A stretch of 64,000 nucleotides of DNA from Isochrysis galbana (Eukaryota; Haptophyta; Isochrysidales; Isochrysidaceae), in assembly GCA_018136815.1 (NCBI GenBank), contig CM030933.1, forward strand, positions 1,426,001 through 1,490,000, read 5' to 3'. This document shows, piece by piece, positions 1 through 10,039 of the stretch. Position numbers and translations under genes: made by a program. A model generated the notes under the pieces. The model had not been told where the DNA came from and searched no databases. It was given only the letters and a program-made list of their open reading frames with translations. Position 1 is the first letter of the stretch; every line of letters starts with the position of its first letter.

Positions 1-899
1 CGCAATGGCTGTCCCAAAGAGATTTGTCCGTTGTCAGAGTTTCGAAGGTCACACACCAGTTTTGTTGGCGTCCCCCAACTTGAGCTGCAGACTATGTTTC
101 GAGGCCTCTTCCTCCCATTGTGCAGAGCGGCCGAGGATCTGCTTTGCATTTCGCCTTGTCGGAGAGGCGTGTGCGGCTTGCATATTGCTCGCATCATGTA
201 CCTGCCATTGCTTCACGTTGACTTGGACACGGCCCATGCTTGTCCGCGGTTGAGATGGGGACCTACATTACTCCGGCTTGATACCGATGAGGGACCTCGT
301 GCACAATTGCAGGCCAAGTCCATCATCCGTTATGATGTGGTGATATTACAGTCCATGATATGAACGCTTCAGCGATGCGATCAGGCTTGTATTCTGCCAA
401 AGCTATCCAGCAAACACCCATGGCCTTCTTGACTTCTCTTGCGCCCGCCTATCTCCTATGTTCTACGGTGTGTGCGTCGCGTCCTCGACCGCCACGTTCT
501 TTTCCTCTTTGGCAGTACTCTCAGTTCATTTCTCTTGGCTTACTCTCCGCGGTATTGTGTGCGAGCAAGCACATGTTCTGCGCACGTGGTGTCCGTCTTG
601 TCCTCCCATGCCGTCGGTCCGGTGCGGCACTTCTCCCCTCTTTCCAGTTGCAGTGGTGGCAAAATGTGAATGTGCCTCTTGCACCGTACGCTACAAAGTG
701 ATTGTCAATATCTAGAAGGTAGAAACCAACCTCGACCCCACTCCGCGCTTCCATCGATAAGCTGAAGTTTTGGTTTTGAAATTGTGAGAGTGTTGGCACA
801 TGCCGCGTGAAATGCGTGCTATGTTCGCTTTCTCTTTCCTCAAACTGAAATATTGGGCCAATATACTCAACTTTCTATTCTGCACTTTGTGCAAGTAGT
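1..899. other. No recognisable gene
   Basis: Overlapping short open frames occur on both strands, but none shows a recognisable domain, a consistent splice pattern or a conserved motif. I treat this as intergenic or unrecognised transposon sequence. Confidence 0.4.
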
Positions 900-1200
900 T
901 TCAGCTCACATGTCGCTCAGGCCTGTCGTGGCCAGCCCATCGCCCCAACCCCTCCCCCCCCTTGGCCCTAGTCGACAGGCAGACTGGTGCAGAGTGGCGG
1001 GGCCCCTGAGGCTCAGGCAGCGCCAGCGAGAGAGAGCGGCAGGGGAGGCCAAGGCCAAGCCCCAGCCTCCAAGAGCCTCCAAGGGTCGCCAGAGGGCAGC
1101 TGCAGGCTTGTCGCAGGCGCGCCATCGCGCGTGCCGCAAGAGCAGGAGAGCCGGGGAAGGAGAGTGAGGAGAAGGGGGTGGGCGGAGTTCGCTCCGCCGT
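900..1200. repeat. Diverged copy of a GC-rich dispersed element
   Basis: The stretch containing TCGTGGCCAGCCCATCGC and the following C-rich, Gln/Arg/Ala-like GC-rich sequence recurs near 3700-3740, 14850-15100 and 51080-51110. It is a degenerate copy of the same element family that is intact at 50901-51783. The ends cannot be placed. A retrotransposon 3' fragment follows downstream. Confidence 0.5.
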
Positions 1201-1264
1201 AGCGTGACCTGGAACCTGGAACGTAGTAGTAGTGCAGGTGTTAACCCAGAATCTTCAGCTGTTT

Positions 1265-1665
1265 TTAAAAGAAATTCAGACGACCTATCGCTATCGCAGG
1301 CGGCGAGGTGATTAGACCTACGAAATATCTTGTAGCATGGGAGAAAAACCAATACTCACACGTCGAAACCTTGCTCGGGCGCTGGACCCTCGCAACCGGG
1401 CAAGACAGCGCGCCCGAGAGAAGTGCTTAGCACAGCAGCTTGCTACCCCCTCCTTCACCTTCTCTCCAGCGCCCTTGGTCGAAGCAGCGCGCGCACGACC
1501 TCGCCCGCACCCAGAGACTCCGCTTTGAGGGAATGCTGGGGGAGGGGGGAGGGGAGCAGGCGTTGACGGTAACATAGTAGATAAGGACGGGTAGTAGGGG
1601 GTAGCACAAGCACTCTGCCTCGCGCCGTACAAGTAGCGGTAATTTTGAAAAGATTTTTTAACCGT
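1265..1665 (+). mobile_element. 5'-truncated non-LTR retrotransposon fragment (3' end)
   Basis: The segment matches the last codons plus the 3' UTR of the complete element at 4822-8710. It shares the motif CGCAGGCGGCGAG, the pyrimidine-rich CCTTC..CTCTCC block, 'GAAGCAGCGCGCGC', 'CACTCTGCCTC', an 'AAGTAGCGG' box and a sense-strand terminal T-run after AAAAGA. It is more diverged than the copy at 15.2-15.7 kb. It is non-coding and dead, as expected from premature termination of reverse transcription. Confidence 0.75.
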
Positions 1666-2246
1666 CCCCACACACACGCATACCACAGCACACACTCGTC
1701 CTTGATTACGGACGGACATCACATGACTAGCCGCACAATGATACCATGTCCAATCGCGCCCGCTGACGCTCCACCTTTTGCCTTGCCCGAAAACTGGCAA
1801 ACATGCCAAACGACGCCAACACCGAGACTCCTCTCCCTCTGGCTAGATGACAGCACACACTTCTCAGTGCGTGTTACAATGGACGATGGTCATGTGCGTG
1901 GTACGTTGGCAAGTAAGTGTCAAGACAGGGTTGCACTTGTTAGCAATCGTGTCAGTAGCAACGACGTCCGCCAATGTCAAGGCAAGCCAAGCCGTTCAAT
2001 TCCACTTCCCCAGCCACTCTGTACTCAACAAATGCGCATCCGTAACACGTGGTCGCCTCATCACAGCTCCATTAGACCTTTCGAGGACGACCTTTTGGGG
2101 CCTCAGCCGCAGGTTTAATTTTCTCCAAATGTGCTTAAATCCACGAGGAGCTGAAGATCATGCAATCCATGTGAAGAATGATTGACGTCCTTCTCAAATC
2201 CAGTAGGCGCAAGTCAGTCGGCCAACCTTTGCGGACGGGACTCAGC
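1666..2246. other. No gene recognised
   Basis: There are only short frames without recognisable domains. It lies between a retrotransposon tail and the last exon of the membrane-protein gene on the minus strand. Confidence 0.4.
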
Positions 2247-3418
2247 TCAAATCGCGGCGCTCGTATCTCCCGATGAGATCGACCAGCGAATGTACCACTC
2301 GATGATATCAAATGGGAACATGATGATATTAAGAGGGAAAGGCATCCCGAAGCCATACGACCACTGGAAGTAGAAACCGATGGCCGCAATAGCGTAGCCG
2401 AATACTTCATCGAGATATGTGTGGTCCACCTCAAGGGAAACTCCAAAGAACGACCTAAGAGATAGGGGGTGGGGTAGTTGCCCCAAGCGCTACAATAGTA
2501 TTGGATAGGCAGATTAGCGAGTTCGGCGCGCACTTGTGGCCCGTTGCATTCAAGTGGGCCAAGAGGCCTCGAGAGAACATGAGGCCTCCACGCACGGCAG
2601 ACTGGAAGGCGGAGATGATGGTCTGAAGATACCAGGCGAAGAAGACAACAATGCCCTTTGTGCTAGTCATAATGATGGTTGGCACCCAATGGCGAAACTC
2701 AGCAGGGACTAGAGGGGTGACGACGGGAAGAATAAGCTTTAGCACCCAATACTCGAGCGAGTTGGCAATGCTCACGGCAAGAGCGCACGTGCGTGCGAAT
2801 TGGATGCGTAGCACGCCCTGCACGGCGAGCCATCCAGACCAAAGGCCACCGACAGCCGTTGCTAGCTTTTGTGGATCACGCACTGCGGCTGCAGCCACCC
2901 TGATCTTCCGTTGGACAAGCTGCTTCGAGTCCTTGATCTCGTTCACGTCGCTGATTCCATTCCGGTCGTCATCCTTCTTGTCGTCCTGCTCGTTGGCGGC
3001 GTACACAATCAACGCCTGCACCGCATTAAATAGCAGAGGAAGTGTTGAGTGCACCGGACGGCTTGAGACCCCAGATTTTCCCGCTCTGTCGCATGCGCGA
3101 TCGCCCATATCGCGCGCACTCACGCCCTCTCGTGCTGTTACGAGCTGCCTGCACCTCTTCGTAAACGTCCATGAGTGCCGCCCTGGTTGTCACCCATCCA
3201 GTGAGCGTGAAGGCCTCGACGGCGGCGATGGAAGCGCAATAGCCACCCCCGAAGAAGCAGATACCAAAGCCGAGCACCGCCTGCAGGAGGTTCCACGGAA
3301 GCAGCCTGCCCACATTGTAGAGGAGAATGGCTACCTGTGCATAAAGCGGCCCCACCACACCAATGAAGTGGATGATCGCGCGGAATAGGGGCGCCGTACT
3401 GCGCACGAGCTCGTCCAT
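2247..3418 (-). CDS. Multipass membrane protein, three exons, family unknown
   Basis: Proposed CDS: complement of 3149-3418, 2534-3015 and 2247-2454, predicted 319 aa. The second intron is well supported: donor GTGCGC after 2534, acceptor CTTAG before 2454, both phase 2. The first intron is less certain. A GC donor (CAG|GCAGCT at 3149) or a GT donor at 3155 both keep phase 0 into the acceptor GTGCAG ending at 3016. The start Met-Asp-Glu-Leu at 3418 gives a hydrophobic N-terminal region with two membrane segments. An acidic Asp/Lys-rich linker (DDKKDDDRN) follows, then further membrane segments and a conserved-looking C-terminus rich in Phe/Trp/Tyr (EVFGYAIAAIGFYFQW). I do not recognise the family. 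The upstream in-frame extension to 3745 runs through a repeat and is rejected. Confidence 0.7.
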
Positions 3419-3619
3419 CGTTGGCTTCGCTGGCTCCTGCCCTCCCGAATCCTCGCCGCAGATCGACTCGCCCCCTCTCCCCTCCCTCTCCTTCTCCCTC
3501 GTCCTCTGCTCTGCGGAGGCGGACGCTCTCTCGCTCGCTGGTTCGCTCGCCGCCCGTCGGTCGGGATGCTCTGCCTCCGTAAAAGATGTAGTAGTAAAAC
3601 TTTTTACTGTTCTTACCGT

Positions 3620-3815
3620 ACGCGGCTCTGGACGCCGGATGGCTTGCCAGGAGCAGACTGCCCTACTGACCCACTCTCTCACTGGCAGGCGTGCCTGCCT
3701 TTGCCTCGCGCGTCTTGGCCAGTCGTGGCCAGCCCATCGCTCCAACCCCCCCTTCCCCCCCTGGTCAACAGGCAGACAGATGCAGAATGGGGGCCCAGGG
3801 CGTATGGGTTCACGT
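3620..3815. repeat. Fragment of the 50.9-kb element family
   Basis: GATGGCTTGCCAGGAGCA, the following CTGACCCA block and GTCGTGGCCAGCCCATC appear in the same order and spacing as at 51008-51100 and, inverted, at 15010-15120. This is a truncated copy upstream of the membrane-protein gene. Confidence 0.65.
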
Positions 3816-4805
3816 TAACACGCCCTCGAGGGCCCATTACAGTAGCTTGGGCAAGGTGTTAACCCATCTGGCCTCTTACAAGTGTTGACGCAGGGCACAA
3901 CAAGTGTTGACACGGTGTTGACGCACTTCCACTTGTGCTTGTGCCACTGTTGCGGTTGCGGGTTGCCGATTCTGCTTGCTATAGCGGGCAGCGCGGCAGC
4001 GCGCGCGAGGGAATGCGCGGTCAAATGACAGAATGCCTATCGAGACACGCGCGGTCCCGCGCAGGTGGAACGCGCAGGCGACGCGCAGCGCGCAACGTGA
4101 GCGTAGGCCGGTCGGTCGCGCGCATCGAGTCCGGCGAGCAGCCGGTCCACGCACGGCTTCGAAGGCGGCGGCGGGCACCGCCGGCGCACCTCCGACCGCC
4201 GCCGCTGCCTACACGCAGTAGGCGGCCCACGCGTGCACAAGACAAGGAGTAGCACGGTCCCATCGTGCGCGGGCGCGCCGGCGCGCCGCCCGTGTAGCGG
4301 CAGCAGCGCAGCGCGCGCAGCAGCAGGTGCAGCCGCGCAAGCTCCGTGTCGGCTGTGGTTCCCGCGCCGAAGAGCAACTCCCCACTTGCCACTTGGTCGT
4401 GCAGCTCCTCGTGCGTGCGCACGCGCGGCACGTAGCATTCAGTGGGTGCGCGTGAGTGCGTGGGTGCGTGGGTGCACAGTAGTATATAGTAGTACACAGC
4501 ACCGGCAGTGTGGAGTTAACCCGCTGCTGGTACCAACACCTGCACCCAGTTGCTCCGTCAGGTATCAGGTCGTTAGGTCTGTTGAACCACCAAAACTGCT
4601 TGAATGTCAGTGCTGCGAAGAGCTGCGCGTCGAACAGAGATGAGGTTTGGTCCCACAGGTGATGTGCGCTGAGCTCGGGTTTGAGCTGCGCCACACGCAA
4701 CCGTGCCGTTAACTACGCCTACAACTACACCGATCGACGATACGCTATTGCTATTATTTCTAGTGTTAACTATTAGTTAATGCGAAGTATTAGTAGTAGT
4801 GTTAG
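3816..4805. other. GC-rich stretch without a recognised gene
   Basis: Between 3990 and 4470 the sequence is very GC-rich and yields long overlapping frames on both strands, all Arg/Ala-rich. This is the signature of base composition rather than coding. The AT-rich tail at 4730-4805 precedes the retrotransposon target-site duplication. Confidence 0.4.
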
Positions 4806-4821
4806 TATTAAGTTTAAGTAT
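4806..4821. repeat. Target-site duplication of the RT element, 3' copy
   Basis: TATTAAGTTTAAGTAT here is identical over 16 of 16 bases to 8711-8726. The two copies exactly bracket the retrotransposon, next to its terminal T-run (A-run on this strand). Confidence 0.95.
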
Positions 4822-5120
4822 AAAAAAATCTTCTTAAAAATCCCCGCTACATGTGCGGCTTGAGGCAGAGTGCTAGTGGACCTCCCTACTACCCAACCTT
4901 TACCCCTAACAACCCCCTTCCCCTTCCCCGGTTCCCTCTTTAGCGGAGAATCCGGTTCCGGGGAGGCCGCGCGCGCTGCTTCGGCCAGGAGTTGGAGAGA
5001 AGGGGGTGGGAGACTATGATTTAGCCTTCGTTCCGGCTCCGCTTGTACCTATTCTCGTTTATCTTATGTTTTCTCCTTTGCCGATAGTTGGAATCCCTTC
5101 CCTTTAAAAAGATAGCTACC

Positions 5121-8100
5121 TTAAGCGATGTTTCGCATATCAAGACCTCCCGCCGCCTGTCGGAGATCTTCCGACATTTCTAGATTGAAGTCTTTGTCCA
5201 CCGCGTAAAGAGGGCTTATCATTTTCTTAATATGTTTGTTGCTCGGGGCGTGTAGCCCCATACTTTCCCGTTGTTTTTTCAGCCTCAGGAAGAACCCTAC
5301 TTTCGCCGTTACTAATAGATGGTATCTCGTAAGAATCGCTCTTAATATAGACTTGACGGATCTACCCTCCGCATTTCCATACTGGATGTTGTAAAAGTCC
5401 GTCAGGATGTATCTCCATGCCAGGATACCTAGGTATCCCGAGGAGGGGTGTGGTCTGTCTACCTGATAGCAGAAGAGACGCTGGGCTATTTCGGATCCCG
5501 GCCTAAGGTTTATCCCTAGAAGCCCTTCTATGAATTCAAAGATGGGCTCCGTCGCGATACACATGGCCATATGTGTGGAGCTCTCGGGAGCTATGCCGCA
5601 AAACCGGCATGTCGGATCGTCAGCGAAGCGGTTCGCCGTCGCTATCCTCCGATGTAGGACGTGCTTGAAGTGTAGATAAGAGTCTCTAGGTGTTAGGAAG
5701 TTATATTTATATAGTTGCGATACTTGTCTCCACTTTCCCGAAAGGGCCGGCAGTCTCTTTTCCCATCTTAGCGTGGATTTTTGAGTCTTCGCTTTCTTCA
5801 AAGCAAGGAACGCTTTCGTCAGGGTCTTGACACTCACCTCTTCTAGTGTGTTATGCGTGCCTTTAATCGTGTACTCTTGCGGTAGCGGGTACGCCATTTC
5901 AGCTGGCCCATCATATGCCCGCCCCCACTTCAGCGGAGTGTATAAAACGTCGGGCAATGTCTGTGGGTTGATCTTCTCGTGAATATGGGGTTCCCCCATA
6001 ACGTTAAGCTTGACTTGGTGGTAGTCACCCCCCCGGCGTAAATAATAATTGAGCTCGTTATCGACTAGAATGTCTCCCAGATCGTGCGCGTCCGGGTCTT
6101 CCGGAGGGACGAGCTCATGCTCCTCCGGATTGAGGGGCGGGGATTTCGCTTGCCTTCTGAGAAGGTCTATATATACCGAAGTGGAGTCTATTAGTCGTGA
6201 TCTAGACCATTCCGTTATCTTTTCCCATGACTTGAGGAAGGGGCCTACCGATATGTAGTTGCCTCTATGGCGTACCCAGCGTTCTCCGTCCGGCAGGTAT
6301 GCCGCGCACTCATCCGTAGTGTATATATCTCCCGTATCCGGGTTAATTGTATTGTGTATGATAACCGTCTGCAGAGACTCCCATTTCGACCTATGTGAGT
6401 GGTGAATCGCCGGAGGCTTGTGAAAACAGTTATGCCATATTGGGGAGCCCTGGGTCCCTTCCCGCGTGCTAGTCTCCCTAAGGAAGTTGATTCGCCTGAA
6501 GTTCTCGAGTGCCTGCTTCCAAAAGGCCGGTAGCGTATTGTTTCCGCGAATGCTCGCCGTGAGGCTCCGCGCGTCAATCTTAGAGAAGACCGCCGCTCTC
6601 CCCAATGGGGTGCGGCTAAACCATTGATCTAAAACGGTTTTCCATTCCGCCATTGACGGGTTTAGGTACCGAACAACCCATATCGCTTGAAGCGCTCGCG
6701 TGTGTTCGGTCATAGGGAGTAGCCCAATCCCCAATTGGGGCCCGTCTTCATTCGCTCCCACTCTCGGGTGCGCCGGAAAGGTTATCCATTTCCTACCCTC
6801 TTGCGAGGAGCCTAGCTCTTCCGCCTGAAGTCGAGGGTTCCTATCCCATAAAATAGATTGTACGTCTGAGTCGATAGCTTCCATAAACCAAGTTGGCGGG
6901 GTGGAGGTGGATAGCCAGTATCTCGGCGTCCCGTAAATAATAAAGTTCACTAATAGAGCTCTCCCGTGGATCGAGAGGCTTCGGACTCCCTTCCACGCTG
7001 CAACTTTCTTCTTGAGCTTTGCATAGAGCTTCTCCCAAAAGGTGTCGTTGTCAGGTCCTTCCCAGAAGGGCACCCCTAGGATGGTGGCATACTCGCCTTC
7101 GCCGAGCGTTTTGAGGTAAACGAGCGTATCGAGGACCCGCGTCCCCGAGAGCGACCCCAGGCGTATTAATATACTTTTTCTTTTATTAACTCTAGCTCCA
7201 GTTGCATTCTCGTATGATTCAAGTATACGCATCGCTCTACCCAACGACTCGTAGGAGTTCGCTAGAATTTGCGTGTCGTCAGCGAATTGCGAGAGTCTTA
7301 ACTCTCTAGGCCCTATCGTGATCCCCTTCATCTCCGGGTCGGCGTTGACCAAACGTGTTAGGCCTTCGGCCACCAAGAGGAACGCGAGAGGGGATAGCGG
7401 GCATCCTTGAGGCATGCCGCTGTGTATCGTGAAGGGGTTGCTACGTCTTCCGTTGGCCTTGATCCATCGGGTCGGGAGCGAGTCCGCGTTTGTTAATAGC
7501 GTTAGCCACCTAGAAAACCCGGGGCCGAAGCCCAGAGCCTGGATCGCTCTATGATAGTAGTCCCAACTTACTCTATCGAAAGCTTTTTCCCAGTCTATCG
7601 CCAAGGCTAGGCCTTCCTCCTCCGTGTCATCTAGGTAGGCCTGAACTAACTTCAAGAGATGGGTGGCTTCGCCTATCATCCTCCTAGGTACGAAGCCCAC
7701 TTGTTCTTTAGAGACAATCGTGTGGATCGATCTCTTTAGTCTATTGGCTAGAACTTTGGCGAGGATTTTGTAATCCGTTTGGAGCAACGTGATCGGTCTA
7801 TAGTTCCTAGGGTCCCTAGCGTCCCCTTTTTTATAGAGCAGCGTTATGTCTCCGGAGCATGTGTCTTCCGGTAGAGCCCCTTTTCGGAATGCCTCCCGGA
7901 ACATTTCCGTCAAGTGTGGCGCTACGGTCTTTTCAAAGCTTTGGTAGAATTCCATCGGTATGCCATCCGGCCCCGTGGATTTGCCTTTCGCCATTTGTCG
8001 TATTGCCCTAATGATCTCGGAACTGCCGATAGGCTTGTCCAGAAAAGACCTATGGCTCTCCGGTATCTGCCGTTGTCTCAGCGCGTACAAGAGGGGCTCC

Positions 8101-8687
8101 GCATTCCGCGATGTCTTCTCGCTGAATAGCCAAACGTAGTAGCTCCGTAGCGAAGCCACAATAGCGGCATCATTGGTAGCCACGTTGTGTTCTTCTAGAG
8201 TCGGTTGTGGGTTGTTCCAGTTTACTCCGGCATAAATCGCCGGGATGTCCCCGTTAGCGTGTCTAGGCGCCTCAGCGTACGACTTCTGGTTGATGTTTGA
8301 GTATGGGTTGGAAGCCGAAAAGGCCCCTGTGAGAGTTTGTTGTGTGAAGTGCCCGCCCACGAGGGGTGCACTGTTGGTAGGAGTTGCCACCCTGGGGGTG
8401 GCAGCAGAGCTGCCACCACCCAAGGGGAGTCCTTGTTGCTGTGGAGGTCCGGTGGGCAGAAGAGGCAGAGCCAATTGCTGGCTCTGCTGGTCTGCAGGGA
8501 ACAGGATTCTTCCTGTCCCCTGCTTCTGTGGCTGGAGGGGAGGCGAGGGCGGGCAGATCATGTCGACGTCTGTGTCAGTCAGAGGGGCGGCCTGCGAGCG
8601 CTTCGGCTCCGGCGGCTTGGGGCGGCCCCGGTGGGGCGTCGTGGCGGCGGGGGGCTGGGAGGTGGGAGCGGTCGGCGCGCGCTCCAT
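5121..8687 (-). CDS. Retrotransposon reverse transcriptase, single ORF, 1188 aa
   Basis: Residues 1-150 are Pro/Gln-rich low complexity beginning MERA, with a basic patch (EPKRSQ) near 28-32 and an ORF1-like SYAEA segment near 136. The reverse transcriptase follows at roughly 230-480: GKSTGPDG (about 235), the first catalytic Asp in IDWEKAFD (about 364), MPQGCPLSP (about 425), and the FADD catalytic pair (468-471). A zinc-knuckle-like C-x2-C-x8-H-x3-C lies near 1030-1050, as in zf-RVT of L1-type elements. Usual L1/Tx1-type ORF2 proteins carry an apurinic-type endonuclease before the RT. Here only ~70 residues separate the SYAEA segment from the RT, so that domain is absent. No restriction-like endonuclease motif is seen at the C-terminus. 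Function inferred: target-primed reverse transcription, with endonuclease supplied elsewhere or not needed. Confidence 0.92.
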   Translation of the reverse strand: MERAPTAPTSQPPAATTPHRGRPKPPEPKRSQAAPLTDTDVDMICPPSPPLQPQKQGTGRILFPADQQSQQLALPLLPTGPPQQQGLPLGGGSSAATPRVATPTNSAPLVGGHFTQQTLTGAFSASNPYSNINQKSYAEAPRHANGDIPAIYAGVNWNNPQPTLEEHNVATNDAAIVASLRSYYVWLFSEKTSRNAEPLLYALRQRQIPESHRSFLDKPIGSSEIIRAIRQMAKGKSTGPDGIPMEFYQSFEKTVAPHLTEMFREAFRKGALPEDTCSGDITLLYKKGDARDPRNYRPITLLQTDYKILAKVLANRLKRSIHTIVSKEQVGFVPRRMIGEATHLLKLVQAYLDDTEEEGLALAIDWEKAFDRVSWDYYHRAIQALGFGPGFSRWLTLLTNADSLPTRWIKANGRRSNPFTIHSGMPQGCPLSPLAFLLVAEGLTRLVNADPEMKGITIGPRELRLSQFADDTQILANSYESLGRAMRILESYENATGARVNKRKSILIRLGSLSGTRVLDTLVYLKTLGEGEYATILGVPFWEGPDNDTFWEKLYAKLKKKVAAWKGVRSLSIHGRALLVNFIIYGTPRYWLSTSTPPTWFMEAIDSDVQSILWDRNPRLQAEELGSSQEGRKWITFPAHPRVGANEDGPQLGIGLLPMTEHTRALQAIWVVRYLNPSMAEWKTVLDQWFSRTPLGRAAVFSKIDARSLTASIRGNNTLPAFWKQALENFRRINFLRETSTREGTQGSPIWHNCFHKPPAIHHSHRSKWESLQTVIIHNTINPDTGDIYTTDECAAYLPDGERWVRHRGNYISVGPFLKSWEKITEWSRSRLIDSTSVYIDLLRRQAKSPPLNPEEHELVPPEDPDAHDLGDILVDNELNYYLRRGGDYHQVKLNVMGEPHIHEKINPQTLPDVLYTPLKWGRAYDGPAEMAYPLPQEYTIKGTHNTLEEVSVKTLTKAFLALKKAKTQKSTLRWEKRLPALSGKWRQVSQLYKYNFLTPRDSYLHFKHVLHRRIATANRFADDPTCRFCGIAPESSTHMAMCIATEPIFEFIEGLLGINLRPGSEIAQRLFCYQVDRPHPSSGYLGILAWRYILTDFYNIQYGNAEGRSVKSILRAILTRYHLLVTAKVGFFLRLKKQRESMGLHAPSNKHIKKMISPLYAVDKDFNLEMSEDLRQAAGGLDMRNIA

Positions 8688-8693
8688 CGCTGA

Positions 8694-8709
8694 AACTATA
8701 ACAATAGTT
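8694..8709 (-). other. 5'-terminal palindrome of the RT element
   Basis: AACTATTGTTATAGTT: six-base arms around a TGTT loop, one base inside the TSD and six bases before the start codon at 8687. The same position and form, with different arm sequence, recur in five other elements of this window. Confidence 0.85.
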
Positions 8710-8710
8710 C

Positions 8711-8726
8711 TATTAAGTTTAAGTAT
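8711..8726. repeat. Target-site duplication of the RT element, 5' copy
   Basis: Identical to 4806-4821. It directly abuts the 5' end of the element. Confidence 0.95.
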
Positions 8727-8926
8727 AAGTATTAAGATGTGAGATATCGAGATATCTATTACCTATCATCACTACATACATTACTCTGATTCAGTTATTT
8801 ATAATTTGTAATTGTGGTTGAGCGCTCTGATAAACAAACCAGCACACAAGCCACAAGTCAGACCTCAGACCTCACTTTCACTTGTCATCATTCACGTGTC
8901 ACGTTGACGTTGGTTGTACCAGAGCA

Positions 8927-9130
8927 TCAATGCGCACACTGGAGCTGATCGGACAACGAATTCATTTGCACGTCTCCAAACATGCACTTCAATAACGAAA
9001 ACTCGCGCTCACACGACGCGGAAGTTAGGTGACAAAGCAAAAGAAATACGGGCGGCTCGCGACCAAGCTGGAAGCTGAGAGCTGAGAGTGCTTTGCCCTC
9101 CATCAGCCACCAACTCCAACACTCATGACG
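8927..9130 (-). pseudogene. hAT transposase C-terminal remnant
   Basis: The minus-strand frame shows a Trp-Trp start, a Leu/Ala helix, and then LTSASCEREFSLLK followed by a Ser-Leu-Ser-x-Gln-Leu helix. This is the order of the hAT dimerisation region (TSxxxER-FS). The catalytic part is not found next to it, so this is an orphan fragment. The frame extends upstream to 9193, but that part is not recognisable. Confidence 0.5.
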
Positions 9131-9399
9131 GAGGATACGTGAAGAGCCGCGGTTTTGCCGCGCGTCACGCGTCGGGAATTTCGCTCCAGTCATTCCCGAT
9201 TCCCGACCCTCCCCCCCCCAATAGTAGTATATTTATTGCCCATCGACCCCCGCCCCCCCCCTTGGTATTGTGTCCATGTCCCTTAGACGGCCCAAATTTC
9301 GCGAAATTTCGAACGAAATCAACGCTCGGAAAATGAGCCCAAATTTCGAAAAAAAATTCCGAAATCCTGGCCCGTCCCTAGCCGCGATCCACAAACCGA

Positions 9400-10038
9400 A
9401 GTGGTGCGGCTTGACGACGGTCTGACGGTCTGCATCTTCAACATGGAAGACTCGATGGTGTCTTGTCTCCAGTCAGGATGCTTCGCGCGCCAGGCACGCG
9501 AGTGCTGCTTCGTGTACGTCACCCAGCGCAACTTCAACTCGTGCGGCACCTGCGCCTCCATGATCGTGCCAGGCGTGGACTTCTCATCGAGCAATGCATC
9601 TGTGGGGCCAAGGGGGGGGCCACGGAATGGAGGGAGCTCGCGGCTTATGGGACCTGCGACCCAACCGCAATCGTCCTTTGTCGTCTCGGCGGGCAGCAGA
9701 TCTTCGTCGCTCCAGCCATCCTCTGGCTCGTCGTACGTGTCCGCCCACTCGACGTCGGTGATGTTCCGCTTGCCCTTCTTTCTCGCCACGCTGCTCGGGC
9801 GCCTCGAATGCCTGGGGCCATCGAGGATCGTGACGTTCCGGTATTCCGGTCGTAGATCTTTGGCTGTCGGTTGGGGGGTTGGTATTCTGTGACCAAGCGG
9901 GCAACGTACGCTCCTCGCGCCGGCCTTGCCCTTCTTCTCGACCCTGACCTCAGAAGGTGTAAGGTCGCGAGGGAAGGAACAGCCCGAGGCTACAGGCGTG
10001 GGGCTGTGGAGGGAGTGCACGGGAAGTTTGGGTGCCAC
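9400..10038 (-). CDS. Possible piggyBac-like N-terminal fragment or unknown protein
   Basis: The minus-strand ORF starts at 10038 and runs to 9319; the part past about 9400 looks non-coding. It contains a basic N-terminus (VEKKGKAGAR), an acidic stretch (DTYDEPEDGWSDED), then PPFRGPPLGPTDALLDEKST and a charged segment with HELKLRW and AWRAKHPDW. The acidic leader followed by P-P-F-x-G and G-P-T resembles the start of piggyBac-type transposases, but no DDD catalytic core or Cys-rich tail follows. It lies on the same strand as the hAT remnant and may be a transposon relic. Low confidence in function. Confidence 0.35.
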
Positions 10039-10039
10039 G

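Larger units (their letters stand above)
4822..8710 (-). mobile_element. Complete non-LTR (LINE-like) retrotransposon, 3.89 kb
   Basis: The element is bounded by a perfect 16-bp TSD. In sense orientation (minus) it starts with G plus the palindrome AACTATTGTTATAGTT. The start codon comes six bases after the palindrome; one uninterrupted 1,188-codon ORF follows, then a ~300-bp 3' UTR ending AAGAAGATTTTTTT. Two truncated relatives in the window share its 3' UTR (1265-1665 and 15218-15705). The perfect TSD and intact frame suggest recent insertion. Odd points: no endonuclease domain is visible, and the 3' tail is poly(T), not poly(A), in the sense strand. Confidence 0.93.

Noticed and set aside
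3026-3745. N-terminal extension MERW... of the membrane protein
   Set aside because: It runs through a dispersed repeat and a GA-rich 5' region; the Met at 3418 starts the hydrophobic domain.
4021-4700. Overlapping Arg/Ala-rich ORFs on both strands
   Set aside because: GC-driven open frames on several frames at once with no conserved motif.
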